Shown here: piece after piece, positions 11,538-24,700 of the stretch | Numbering within the stretch: the first letter of the stretch is position 1 | Layout: each line of letters starts with the position of its first letter | Assembly: GCA_958496175.1 (NCBI GenBank) | Contig: OY292275.1 | Coordinates: 44,035,701 to 44,099,700 of the forward strand | From: Sisyra terminalis | Lineage: Eukaryota > Arthropoda > Insecta > Neuroptera > Sisyridae | Direction of reading: 5' to 3' | Length of the DNA: 64,000 nt | Notes under the pieces: model-generated | The model's database searches: none | Told to the model about the DNA's origin: nothing | What the model saw: only the letters and a program-made list of their open reading frames with translations | Program-made: the position numbers and the translations under genes

Positions 11538-14500
11538 CAGCCTCATATGGTTATTACAATTAAATTTGAGGGTGAAAATGAACAAAACTAGGTAGTTAGC
11601 AATTTTAATCAATTAGCCTCAACTTCTTTTATCTATCTAAGTTTAGAAACTTGGTATCAATGGAGGTCAAAATCTACATTTTTGGTAGCAATTTTAAAGA
11701 CCTATGTTTAGTATATAATATAGTATTTTCCACTTACTGCTCACGTCTTAAATATACGTTTCCAGTCATTTTCCCAAAACAGGTTCCCTGATATTGAAAA
11801 ACCATTTCCGAACTAAATTATACATATTACAAAGATTTATATAAACTGAGTAAGCCATAATTTTCCAACCTTAGTTGATTAAATATGTACAAAACCAACT
11901 TATGCTTATCCTAAACTGTTGAATAATTAAAATTTAATAAAAAAGTATTTCGGATTACGTTTTTCAAAAATGACCAGGAACCGCAATTTTATTCCAATAT
12001 AACAGTATTTTCATAACATCAGACATTCATTTTTCAATATTCCTAAAACTTATGTTAGTGTCAATTGTTTTATAAAAAAATTGCTATTTGTACTGTTTTT
12101 GGGTGCCCTAAAAGATATTTTTGAGCTTTAACGACATAAATGTAAAAGTAAAATTGTATGCTTGTATCTGATGAAGATAACTCATGTGAATTTATTTTAT
12201 TCATTATATTCTTTAACGTAATCGGACAAAATAGAACATCACATGTCCTGGGCATTGAAACTTCTGAATTAAAAAAAAAATACCCTTTGAAGTTATGGTT
12301 ATCGAAATATATACAAGTAAAACTACCCTTAAACTTATTAAATGTGCTCTGTTTTTTCATTCAATCATAATCTTCAAATATAACTTTACCTGCAACAATG
12401 TAGACAAATCTAACAATGAAAACATACTACTTTTTGCATTACTGACGATTTTTTGTACATAATATAAATATAACTCATAAATTAATTTATTTATAAATAT
12501 TAGAAAGAATATTTTTTTATTTTATCGTATAAATTGCTAAATTATTGTATTAATCAAATTTTGTTAATATATAGGTATGAATAAAAAAAGCAATGGCCAT
12601 TGTATGTAATGTTAAAATTTGGTTTTCTTGAAAGGATAGATAATGATTTTAAGCTTCACTTTTAATATATTTGTGTTTAAATAAGTCACTGCGTAAATAT
12701 ATTGATTAAAGCTCTCTTGTTTAAGTTCAAAGCATGAAAACAGCGAACAAAGTTCAATTATCAATTAAGTGAGTAAATAAGCTAGAGCTTTCAAACTTTT
12801 GTGTTTTATTAGAAAGTTTTTTTTTATTCTTTAAACGGAAATTGGTATAGAAAATAATTTTGTTTGCCCATTATACAGAGAAAATCAATCTTTTGTATTA
12901 AATTATTTGTTTTATTTTTTTTTGGACTTATTCGTTAGACTTCAACCATTCAATTTATAACTGTAAATTTTTATTTAGGAAAAAAGACTTTGTCAATTTT
13001 TCTTTTTAAAATAAAAATTTTTGATATTTTCTATTAATTAAAGATATATTGTTGTGTATGTAAAATCTTGGCCTTGTTTGTTAAAATTTTATTGTTAAAA
13101 ATTTAAAAACTAAGGCTGACATTTACTGTTTATACAAATTTTTATGGAATAATAATAATATTTTTAAACGATTGAGAATTTAAAATATAAAAATAATAAT
13201 TAATTTAAGTTAGAAATTGGCAATAATTAGTGCCATTAGCTAAGATTAAAGAAATATTTTAACAATTTCGTATTAGGAATTGCTTTAAAATCGGTTGGTT
13301 TTTATTTGAAAATTCAAAACACAATTTTAATGATTTTAAACTTTAGAATTTGTTGAAATTATTTATAAAAAATTATGTAAACTTTACATTAAAAAAAATA
13401 TATAACATTAAAAAAGGATAAATTCATTATGTATTTTATATAATTACAAATATAACATAAATAGTAGATAATTGTAATATTTAAATTTTTGTGTAACCAA
13501 AGCACAATTAGAAATTGTATAATAATAATAAAAATTTGCAATAATTAATTACTTGTATTGTTTTTTATTTATATTCAATTAATGCTTTACGTATTTTACT
13601 AGAATTACTAGCTCAACTTATATCTTCCCTCGGGTAACCTTTATATACAATAAAAACTTCTGTACTTGCTTATCACTGAACTCCTCTTAAACCGCTAAAC
13701 CGATTCTGCTGACATTTTCTGTGTGTATTTGAGTGAATCCCTAGAGAGTTTATATCAGTGGTTCCCAATTGGTTTTAGGCCATGCCGCACTTAGGTATTT
13801 CTAAAATCCTGATACCCCCCTCTTGAAAACCATTAACTTGGTATCTAAATAAGCTTCCAAAGAATAGGTCATCCATGAAAGAGAAAAATATAATTTCCGG
13901 TAAACCGGAAATATCTTGTATTCCAATTACACATGTACAGTGTAAAGAATGTATGAGGAGTACACGTCCTGCCCATGGCCCACCAAAATATTGTCATGCC
14001 CCACCGGTGGGGCCTGCGCCCCACATTGAGATTGACGGGCTTTGATTCATAATTGGGCCGTATAGTTGAAAAGAAATGACAAGGTTTGTTGAATCAACAA
14101 TCGAAAGTTCAAATATAATCAAGATGTTATTAAACACGAAATATTATTACCACTTATTTAAATAAAATTAGATCTTTTACTGACATAATAAATTCTAACG
14201 ACTGTAAAAGTTAATTTATAGTCCCATTTTAGGGTGAGTATTTGGTTAAAGATGCCCTTATTCCAAATTTACTGTTTTGTTGTCAATCTATATGTCTTAT
14301 TTAAATCGAAATCGATTTTTATGAAATTTGGTATTAAGATACTATTTAATACAATGTTTCCCTCACTAAAGGTTATTCACCATTAAATAAAAATAATTAG
14401 AAAAGGCATCTCTAACATAAAATTGAGGAATAAAAAAATATTAATCTATAATACTGTGCTGTGTATCATTGGAAATGGTCAAAAAAAAAATTGTTTTTCC

Positions 14501-15709
14501 TGTCTTAATTTTAACCAATTTATTATAATTAATAATAATTATCAATCATTTTTAACCTTATAACAATTATGCCAGGAAAGAAGGAGCACACCTTTAATGC
14601 TTGACCTAAAAGCCGTTTTCGGTGAGAACGATCCTAATTGTAAGCATGTTAAAAGCCTTAAAAGCATTACAATCTGAACAATGTAAGCTTTGGCTTCATA
14701 TATTATATAGAACGAGTGTCGCCATCTAGAGAAGAATCACTAAACTAAAACACCAACAATGTAGTCGGTACAATAGTAACAACGATAAACTAGATAAAAT
14801 CATCGCCATTTAAGTTTGTTAAAAGTACACTTTTTTAAAAATAATTTAACGGCACTCTTTTCTTAACATTTTCATCTGTTTTGATCCAATTAAATAGTTT
14901 TATATTTTTATTTCTAGTTGTTACCATAAATTTTTAATCTCTATTATCATCAAAATATTTTTGAAAGGAATTTTTATATAAGTTTTTCGTAAAACAATTT
15001 TGAAAGAAATCCAAAGGACATACTTCTTTAAATTTTTCTTGACTTAATTTTAATGATTAGTAATAATTTAGGAAATGTTCGAGATCTTTTTTATAGATGA
15101 ACATAAATTACTAATCATAGTTATCAAATAAAATATCATTCATAATTTAACAATCACATTATTTCTCTAGATTTTTTTAATCAATTTTGAAAGAAATGAA
15201 TATTATTAGTTTTATCAATTTGTTCTTATAATTTAAAATATTTGAAATTTCTGAGGAATTCAGAGATAAAAAGCGATCGATAAAAGCTCAAAGCGCTTGT
15301 CCTAGCGTCATGCGCTTTTAATCTTGAAAAATGTGAAAACACCCTTAAGGAAAAATGAGTAATATTCGCAAAATGTTGGTTATTTTTACTTTTATAATCA
15401 AATAAAAACAATGGTTTATAAAATTAAGACGTAATATGACGTAATTTTCCACATAAACATCAGAAAATCTCTTCGATTTCTGTGACAAAGTCAAAGTAAG
15501 TAGCGACATCAATTTGAATTTATTACACAATATTCTTACATATTCATAAATATTTTACTATGAATTTATTAGAATGGATTAAATTTAGTATTGTGTTATT
15601 CTAGAATTCTAGATGAAGAAATGTAAATGGTTTGGACTTAATGATTTGAAAGTGTTTGGAAGTGAAGGACTTTTGCGTAAATGGTAAAATTTAAACATTG
15701 TTGTTTCAG
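11538..15709. other. Intergenic, furrowed-like 3' region to cappuccino
   Basis: AT-rich sequence after the furrowed-like stop. An AATAAA at 11936-11941 may end the long transcript. About 13600-13760 holds a decayed Helitron-type block (ACTCCTCTTAAACCGCTAAA) and 13757-14030 a hAT-like relic (CAGTGGTTCCCAA start). The 5' untranslated exon(s) of cappuccino should be here or in the flanking introns but cannot be recognised. No other gene is supported. Confidence 0.5.
13757..14035. mobile_element. Probable hAT-like nonautonomous relic
   Basis: It begins CAGTGGTTCCCAATTGG, a typical hAT-type terminus, and towards the right has GCCCCACCGGTGGGGC and CTGCGCCCCACATTGAG. The right inverted terminus is degraded, so the boundary is approximate. 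Confidence 0.4.
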
Positions 15710-15715
15710 TTTAAA

Positions 15716-18700
15716 ATGGGAAATCGACAGAGTGGTACAGGGGAAAGCAAACCCAAGTCGGGAAAATCTCCTGGAAAAATCAAATCGAGTGTGAAGTTGA
15801 ATCGCAAATCGCCGGCTAGGGAAGTTAATAAAGAGAAGGTAGTGAAGTCAGATGAAAATCAATTTGTCGGTATAGTTCCAAACGAAACGATTTGGAAAGA
15901 TGAGAATTTGAAATCTGAAGGAAATAAGATGGTAACGGGACCACGCACATCTCCGTTCACAGAGCGGTCACTGCCCCACGAACACGAACCACGAATTACC
16001 GAACAGGTGCTGGCCCACGAAGAAGTGGATGCACACATTGAACAACAACCGGAGTCCACAAATGGTGAATTATTCACCGCGAAGCCATTGTCAGCTCAAG
16101 ATGACCCAAAGTCCAAACGTTCTTTCGTCACCGATTCCTGGCGGAAAGTAAACAAATACAGTCCCAAACCACCATCGCTGGCCTCGGAAAACACTGATGA
16201 TTCGACAATCAAAGAAACATTAACCAAAGAGGGGACTACCGAGATTACACCGCCAAGCTGCGACTCCAGTAGCGATTCAGTCTTCACCGACCCTTTGACC
16301 CCAATCGGGTTCGCGGCAGAAATAAATCAGTGTTACTACAGTGAAGAAAGTGTTAACATTTGTGATGGCAGCTTAAAAACATTACTTCCAGCCAAATCAA
16401 CAACAAACAAAGCCAGCGAAGTTCCTCTCAACAATTTCAAACTAAATGAGTTCGAAGTGAAGCAGAAACGTCGCGATAACGAAACCAATACCGACAATAA
16501 ACTCTGCCAACTCTCATTCTCATCTCCACAACAAATTACTTTGGATTTTGATAATTTTGCGTCCGATCAAGTGATTTTATTGAAAAGTGATTCATTCTCG
16601 GACGATATGCCCGCATCGAACCGAAATTCAATGGAATGCGTTAGTGAAACGGAACTAATCACTGATAATGATGATCCCAAATCGATCCAAGACAAGAAAA
16701 TGTCTCAATCATGCACCAGCTTTACATTGTCGAGGCACAAAAAGGTCGATTTGGCTCCAACAAAACCAATCAATGGTGAGCAAATAATTGATATCAATTC
16801 GTATTTTTCCACTCTCATTGTTTCCAAGTTTCAGTTTCTAATTCAAAGTAAAACTTTTTACTTGGGATGTCTTCTGAAATTGACTTTTTCAAACAATGAG
16901 TAGGTACTCCAAACTAAATCAACTTTTCGTTCCTTTATAAAAGCTATCTCAAAAACTATCTATACTAATATATGAAAATCTTAAGTATGCCTATACATTT
17001 AAATTTTTACCCCAATTTTAGGGTAAATATTTGTTTCAAGATGTCCTAATGCCAAATTTAACATTTTTAAAATTAGCATTATTCACGTTCTTATCCATGG
17101 TTTATAATAAGGATTAAATGAATCTCCTTTTTTGAATACTAAATACTTTATGTTTTTATTTCATCTTTGTACAACGTTTTGCTACTTTCGTAGCTTCACC
17201 AGGTACTTAATTACAAAACATCAATTGTTAAATTCATGTACCTATTATAATCTCGGCATTAATACCACAACAATTCAGACGAGATTGAGAGACTGTGTTA
17301 AGGTTGTATTTTATATTAAAAGAAATTATTTATTTAAATGTTTTATATTGTTAGTTTTTATCATATTGTAATTTTGCAAGAAGATACTAGTTACATGTTA
17401 TTGTTGTATTAATGCCGATATTATTATACATGAATTTAACAATTGATATTTTGTAATTGAGTACCTGATGAAGCTACGAAAGTAGCGAAACGTTGTACAA
17501 AGATGAAATATAAACATCCAGTATTTAATATCCAAAAAAAAAATCATATAAAGATTATTTTAAAAAATTTTGTCTGTCTCTTTATAACTACAGAACGGAA
17601 CGACCGAATTTAATGAAATTTGGTACTAAGATACAAAACAATTTTCCACTTATTAAAGGCTATATGAAATTTCTTAAAAATAAAAAAGGAATAACCGAGA
17701 AAGATAAAAAACCGAGAGATAAAAATTTTTTTTTGACCAAAAGCTTGTGATATATTAATAGAAACTTCTTTAAAAAATATTGTATTACACTTTTTTAGGT
17801 CACCTAAAAATTAGGACAGTAAATCATTTTTAAAGTGTAAAAATTATCTTTTAGAAAAATGAACATTTTTATAAACAAACAAAAATTGCAACGATGGATT
17901 ACTTAGTGCAGTGATTAACCTATTTCCTATGTATATGTTACAGTGAATTTGTATTACCAGTGAGAATATATTCTCACTGGTGAAAATATACTTGGTAGAT
18001 ATATTCGGTAGACCTTGTGAATTAGAAAAATAATAGAAATGTATGTACGTATCAATCCAGGAACTATCACTAAATTCATACAGAGCTCCTATGGACACGT
18101 ACTAAAGCTAACACGTACTATTCGCTAAGATCTACCTAATATATCTTATATATCACTACCTTTTATATTTTCACTAGTGAGAATATATTCTCACTGCAAC
18201 ATTTTCACTGTAACATATATAAACAAACGGGATCTCGAACCTCATTGTAATATGTAATCTTTTTTTTATTTTTTAACTGTAAAATTGTGAATATTACACC
18301 CCAAAATGTTACTAAAGAGCAAATATTACCGAAAATAGTAATAATAAAAAAAGTTATAAGAAAAATGTGGAAAAAAAAAAAAAAGGTTATTAATTTATAT
18401 ATATAAAAATATTTGTCCCAATAGACAGATGAAATTTGATAGGTGTATTCTTTATACGATGTAGACCTCTGATAAGAAAGGATTTTTGAAAAATCCTCCC
18501 CTAAAAGAATGAAAAAGGGTGATAAAGTTTGAACAGGATAACGTGCGGTCAAACCAACAATCAAAATTTCAAACTTAATAATCAAAGTGCGTTAAAAACA
18601 AATCATTTTTACTGCTTTTTATAAAACTGTTGGTTGTTGAAGTTTAAGGATTGAATTTATTTAATTGTATTGATAATTGCATACAGTTTCATATGTATAT

Positions 18701-21700
18701 TGCCAATAACTGTGCTTTGATTTTTATATATAACTTGCTCTTATATTCTCATATACCTACGAGAAAAACAAAATTGTTCAATAATTAGAAACAAAAAATA
18801 AGAGTTTGTTTTGGTTATATAAAAATAATAGTATTTTAAAAAAATAGTATGAAAGTTTGGCTTAAGTTCCTTTTAGAATAGTTAAATCTGGCGACATTGA
18901 ATTTTCGACTTTGTTTTTAACTTAATTCGCGAGTAAATCGGTCCATAATGAAAATTTAGGCACAAAAGAAAGAAGTATACCGTATTAGAACTGGATTAAC
19001 AAAAAAATTGCCAAAAGAATAAAAAACAAAGTTGAAAATTCAACATTGCCAAATTTGACTGCTCTAAAAGGGACGACTTGAGCCGTATTTTTGGTATTTT
19101 TGGTACTTAAACCAATAAAGCGATTTTTAGTCGAGAAAAATCAAAAATCAAAAATTATTTTTCAACAATCAAGCTCTCTAAAGTCTTAACTTTAATGAAC
19201 CCATGATTGTAACTCTGGAACAATTATGTCTTCTGCTGGAATATTTTGGGAGTAATTTTTATTATAAATATAAATTAAATGTTTCACACTAAAATTTTTC
19301 AGTATTCAACATTAGAGGTGTCTTTTAAATGAAATAAATAGTATTTTTAGATATTATGAATATGTTTTCGTAATAGTAATATTGAAAAATTAAAATTTCC
19401 ATACACCACGACAAACAGATAATCTAAAAAGAAAGTATAACCAGCACCTACGTTATGCTGACGAAGTTGCGGGCATCGTATAAAATTCTCAGAATTTAAA
19501 ATAATTAAAATGAATGTTCCAAATTCTCAATAAACTTCGATATACCTATAGCTTTTTTATCAATAATTTATATTTTATAGGCTTTGGATCAAACCGCAAC
19601 AATTAATTTTTATTTTCCAGAAGACCAAATTTTTAGGAAAGCCATGAAAGTTATAAAATACTCTCTACATGAAAAAATATATTACCAACAAAAAAGTGCA
19701 TTACATTATGCTTTAAAACTCTTTGCAGAATTCAATAATCAAATTATAAATTTAAATTTTCAAAATAAACAGAACGAAAAATGATCAGCCTAAAATACCA
19801 ATCCATTCAAATCTTGATTGTTGCAATAGTTCAGTTCTTTGAAATTTTAATTAGAACTTGTCTTCATTTACCTATTAGAAATTATAATAGTAACTAGAAC
19901 ATAACTAAAGAGCAATTTTGCAATTTCAATCTACCGTCTTCGTTTAAATGCAAATGAGATTTCAGACCAGAGTTTTTGGCATTTGACACCCAATTTAGGA
20001 GTATGGGGAAAACCTTTGATCCGATTGTTTGAAATATTCCATTTGCGAAAAATTAGTTTTTGATTTTGAAAGAATTCAGTAGTTGTTTTTTTTTATATTG
20101 TTATAAATATTAATTCAAAGTCTATTCAAAGAAAGGTAATTGGTTTGCTCTTCGGTCAGCAATCCGTAACAATCTAATCAGACTAACGATGTACCGAACA
20201 TCCGTTCATTATTTTGTGTCTGTTTCATAGAAAACGAGGGGAGCACATTGTAATTTACGACAAAAAATAAAAATCAACTTCCTGATTTCGTAAATTTCCC
20301 ACTATTTTCCTCTGTAAATTGTATATTATACGGCATTTTTATAATTGTAAACTTTAATCACTCTCAACAGTCAGCTAAATGGAATGATTAAAAAAATTCC
20401 CACAAAATATAAACTCAAGAAAAATGTACATTTTTAATAAGTATGAAAATTTAATTAGAATTGCCATTAAAATCTTTGTTTGCGGTCTACAAAAACAACT
20501 TTGATTAACATTTGGATGTTTTTAGACAAAGGCGGCAGTTGTTGTTCCTTAGGCATCCTGAAAGGACTTAGGGATATAAGAACCTAGATTTATGATACTT
20601 TGTACGTATTTGAACTCTATCGTATTTAACTTTTGTTAAAAATATATATTAAATGGAAAATTAAAACTTTTTTTCCTAGATTTTACTCAACCGATTGATC
20701 GTAAATTTTAATATGTTTTAAGAGTTAATATTCCTTTTTTATTATTAACTATGTAGCTTTATAAATTCTATAAAAAAATATGTCTTTGAAAAGAAATAAG
20801 TATCGTTATCACAATTATTTTTTAATATTGTTATATATTTTAATTAAGTGACTCATCACATAGCAGTTACGGAGGGATCTAATACTACTTGATGACTAGT
20901 GAAGAAGATAGTTTGGCAATCGAAATACGTATATATTATTAGTATATTAATATATTAATAAAATATATTATTATATGTTTTAATTTTTTAAAGGTCAAAT
21001 AAAGGACCGAAACGTCGCAGAATTAATTATTAGTATATGGATTTACATCCTTTCATGTCCCTTTTCCTGCTAAAAATTAAGTAATGTTATGTTTATAGTT
21101 TACTTTTGTAAATTATATTACATAAATAAGACCACAATATAGTTTTTTATTTTATTTATTTATTCTTTTACTTCTGGTGTTATTTTTATAGAGGTGCATT
21201 ACACCTGTTCATAGAACCAAAAGAACTACACAATAATAATAATATAATAATAATTTTAAGTTCTATATATTTCCTTTTTAATGTCTCATTATTATTATTA
21301 TATATTTTTGAGAATATTACAGTTAGCAATAAATAAAATACCAACCTCTTCCGCCCTTAATTAAGCTTCTCTCTAAACCCTTTATAATTTATATTTTTAA
21401 AAATCATATTTTGTATTCATAACATAAAAACTAGAACCGTTTTTTTAAACTTTTGGTCAACTATATTTGATTCCAATTTAATACACTCTATAAAATAATA
21501 CAATTATGAAAAAAATACTCCTGAAATTTTTTTTTTCAGCCTAAATGATTTCAAGGAGATATATGCACACAATCCATATTTCTTATGTAATTAATATTAT
21601 TTTCTTGATAAAATTTGGTGTATCTATAATCTATCTATAGGTATTCTGCTTTCTTCTCAAACCAACATAATACGTTTATTACTTGTCACGTTGGTTTATT

Positions 21701-24700
21701 AGTAAAATTTTTGATAAATTTTTATTTTTATTCTACAATTCATGTTTCTGGAGGCTTATTGTAGGGAATAAAATTTTATAAAAAAACAATTATTTTTTTA
21801 GTAAGAAATTTGGAACGGTAGATAGACAAAAGTCCCAAACCAATATATGTTAAAAACCATGTAAGTAAATTTATAATAAGTATAATGTGAAGTTTTCTAT
21901 TGAATTCATTCTTCGAATAACTTATTAAATAAAATTTCAATATACGATACTTATTTGTTAGGCGTATCTATTATAAGCATCTACATATGCTTAATCAAAA
22001 CTCGTTTGGATGTTAAATATACAATTAACTTACAAATTCTATCCATATTTTATAATTACCTTTTCCTTGAATATTCCAACTAGTCTTGAAAATATTAAAT
22101 CTATCGCTATTAAAACCAGTCACAATTAGAAAACACATTTATTTCTCCATAAAAAATGGAATTCGAAGTGAAAAATAACTTAATTACACTGAAAACGGAC
22201 GCCATAAAATGTTTACAGTTTTTTGATGTAATTGAATTTAATTGATATGTGGGTACTTGGAATTCTATTGCATTTGGTAATTCTAAATCAATTGATTTAG
22301 TTTCTTTTATTGTTAACTGCTTTTTGATGGAAGGGTTTGTTGTATTTTTTTCAGAAGCAACTCCGCTTCGACGACCGTCGTCCGTGTCGGATGCTGTGGT
22401 TGGTGGTACGATTCCGGCTAATGGAAATTCGGTGATTCCTGATTGTAATGTTTTAAGAAAAGTTGCATCACTCACATTGGATAAATCGGCCAGTGAAGCC
22501 CGGTTGACTAGACCGCGGTTTATTCCTGAAAAGCTTGATTTCAAGCTTTACGAGAAATTTGAGGGTAAGTGTAATTTTTAGTTAAACTTACATACCCCTA
22601 GCAACCAATATATTTTTACAATAAAATATAATTAATTCGCTGAATTCCAATAAACCTTTGCGTTATATTATCCCCATCATTTGGCAAAAAAATATTAGCT
22701 TGTCTTAATATCGAATTACAAAAACTATTGTTATTTTATTTTGTTCTAAATTATGAGGGTCTCTCTTGCAAGTTCCTCTACGTCTTCTTAAAGGACTATT
22801 GTACTTCAGGATTATTCCAAATTCCAATTAGACAGACCTACTTCTGAGAAAAACCTCTACAGACAAATGATTAGATCTTTTTGAATTTTTCGTAGCTCGT
22901 ACCCTAATGGTTTGAGGCTACGAATCAGATTTAGGCGGTTAAATAGATTATAAAAGGTAGTTTCCTCCTTATCATACGTCTATCCCATTAGATATATACT
23001 ACTTCGTCTATTTCGACTCTCTTTTTGAAAAGTAGGGGCTATCCTGGCTATTCTTAAAGTTACAATATTGTATGCACTAAAATAATTAAAAAATATTAAA
23101 TATAATCAATTTTCAATAGTTATGATCATCGTAACTATAAGAAGGAAGGAGGAATGGATTTCATAGACTTATTCGACTATATTCCTTTAGATATACCATT
23201 GAAAACTCAAAAATCTCAATTATTATTTGTTTCAATAATCCCAATAGCTTGATGATCCATAGGATTCACTCCATTGGATATACATTTCTATACGTATGTC
23301 TATAAAAATAGAGGTAGAGTGGATTTGACTTTTGGCCATTGCAATTTTCGAGCTTTTTGTTGAAAACGTTTGCCTCCTTCCCGCTTTTTTCAATAGATGC
23401 AATATATGTCATCTAAAATGTTGCATAACATTGCGTAATGTTCGATGTTAGCCAATTAGCTTTAAGCTACTACGTAATTCTTAAGACGTTAAAATTTCAT
23501 CTCGGACTCTTATTAATACAGAGAAGTTAACAATCGAAAGATAAATTGAGCTACTTTCGTAAAAGTAACCTTCGACTACAACGGTAGTTTAACAAAGCAT
23601 TTGGGTATTTTTTCCCGAGTTCAAGATAAAAATTTTCATTTATCTTGTTTGTGTGTGCGGACATAAATCAAAATATGAAAAACGATCGGAATAAAAATTA
23701 ATTTTAAAAAATCTAAAACTTTTAGTCAATTTCAAAATCTTTTGTAAACCTTTGTCGGCACTAAAGGTCAAAGGTTGGGCTTCAATTATGTAGAATCAAC
23801 TTAAGTCGTAGTAATTTAAAGTTTTGAAATGGAATTAAACTCACATGTATGCTATGTTGGTTGCATATATCATAACCAAGCAATAAAAATGTATTAAGAA
23901 TCGATTTTATAAAAATAATTTTTTTAAAGGTACTACCCAATAGCATTTTAAATTTACTTCCTCTGTTTCTATTGAACTATAATAAATAAACAATAAATCA
24001 AAGAGATTTTTGGTTTTCACAAAGATATTGCAAAAAGATAGCAGTTATAATGGTACTTATATACAATAATGGCTACTATTAAAAAATGCATGTAGCTACA
24101 ATGCATTTTAATTCATGAAATTATCACTTAACTCTATATTATAATCCCAATCTTATAAGATTCGTGAACGATTTCTTCGTTCATAGTTTTACTAATATTA
24201 ACGTAGTTAAACATAGTTAATCCACCTTAAACTTTAGGTTATTATTTCACTCCTAATAATAAGATTCAAAAAAAATCTACATTTCAACAAAAATAATTTC
24301 CTATAATAATTTTTTAATTCGAGTACAACTCATTAAATAACCGCCAAACTATTTATTGAGGAATTATATACTCTACTATTCGAAGAAAAGTGTGTGCAAA
24401 TTTTTCCAAATGGAAATGGTAAATATAATTTGAGAAAATCAATATATTTTTGCAATTATAATTCTATTTTTCTTATAATAGCTGTCTGCGTAATTTTATT
24501 ACAATTAAATATTAAAGAAAGTGACTTTTATTTCTGTTTTTTCCAAGTATTGAAACCATCTTTGTTTTTATAATTTACAATAAAATTAAAACATCATTTA
24601 CCACTGTTTTATTGATTAGCAAAACAATTCGTTTGCAGTTTTCAATTCTATTAGTAATTATAACTTTCGTTCTTCAAACGACAAGTTTATAATTAAAAGT

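Larger units (their letters stand above)
17130..17531. repeat. Inverted-repeat element with two hammerhead-like motifs
   Basis: The arm 17130-17272 is repeated in reverse complement at about 17401-17531. Each arm carries a 38-nt motif with a GCTAC-GAAA-GTAGC hairpin (17169-17206 minus, 17461-17498 plus). The layout of an inverted pair flanking a short spacer fits a solo or truncated Penelope-like terminal repeat. Confidence 0.7.
16776..22354. other. cappuccino intron 1, repeat-rich
   Basis: It holds the inverted repeat with hammerhead-like motifs (17130-17531), a Helitron-type relic near 17570 and another at 18400-18600 (AAAAATCCTCCCCTAAAAGA), the palindromic MITE at 17932-18220, MITE B copy 1 at 18859-19084, a Helitron 3'-end-like fragment at 19455-19482 (GCTGACGAAGTTGCGGGCATC) and an inverted-repeat relic at 20850-21155. 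No exon is recognised. Confidence 0.7.

Noticed and set aside
11238..11612. 124-residue minus-strand frame opposite the last furrowed exon
   Set aside because: Antisense shadow of a GC-richer coding exon with no domain of its own.
19584..19784. 66-residue frame preceded by an acceptor-like TTTTATAG, in cappuccino intron 1
   Set aside because: Composition is that of AT-rich noise, phase and content do not fit the formin, and the annotated exons already join in frame without it.
22110..22544. 144-residue minus-strand frame across cappuccino exon 2
   Set aside because: The plus strand has a conserved formin exon with proper splice sites; the antisense frame has no support.
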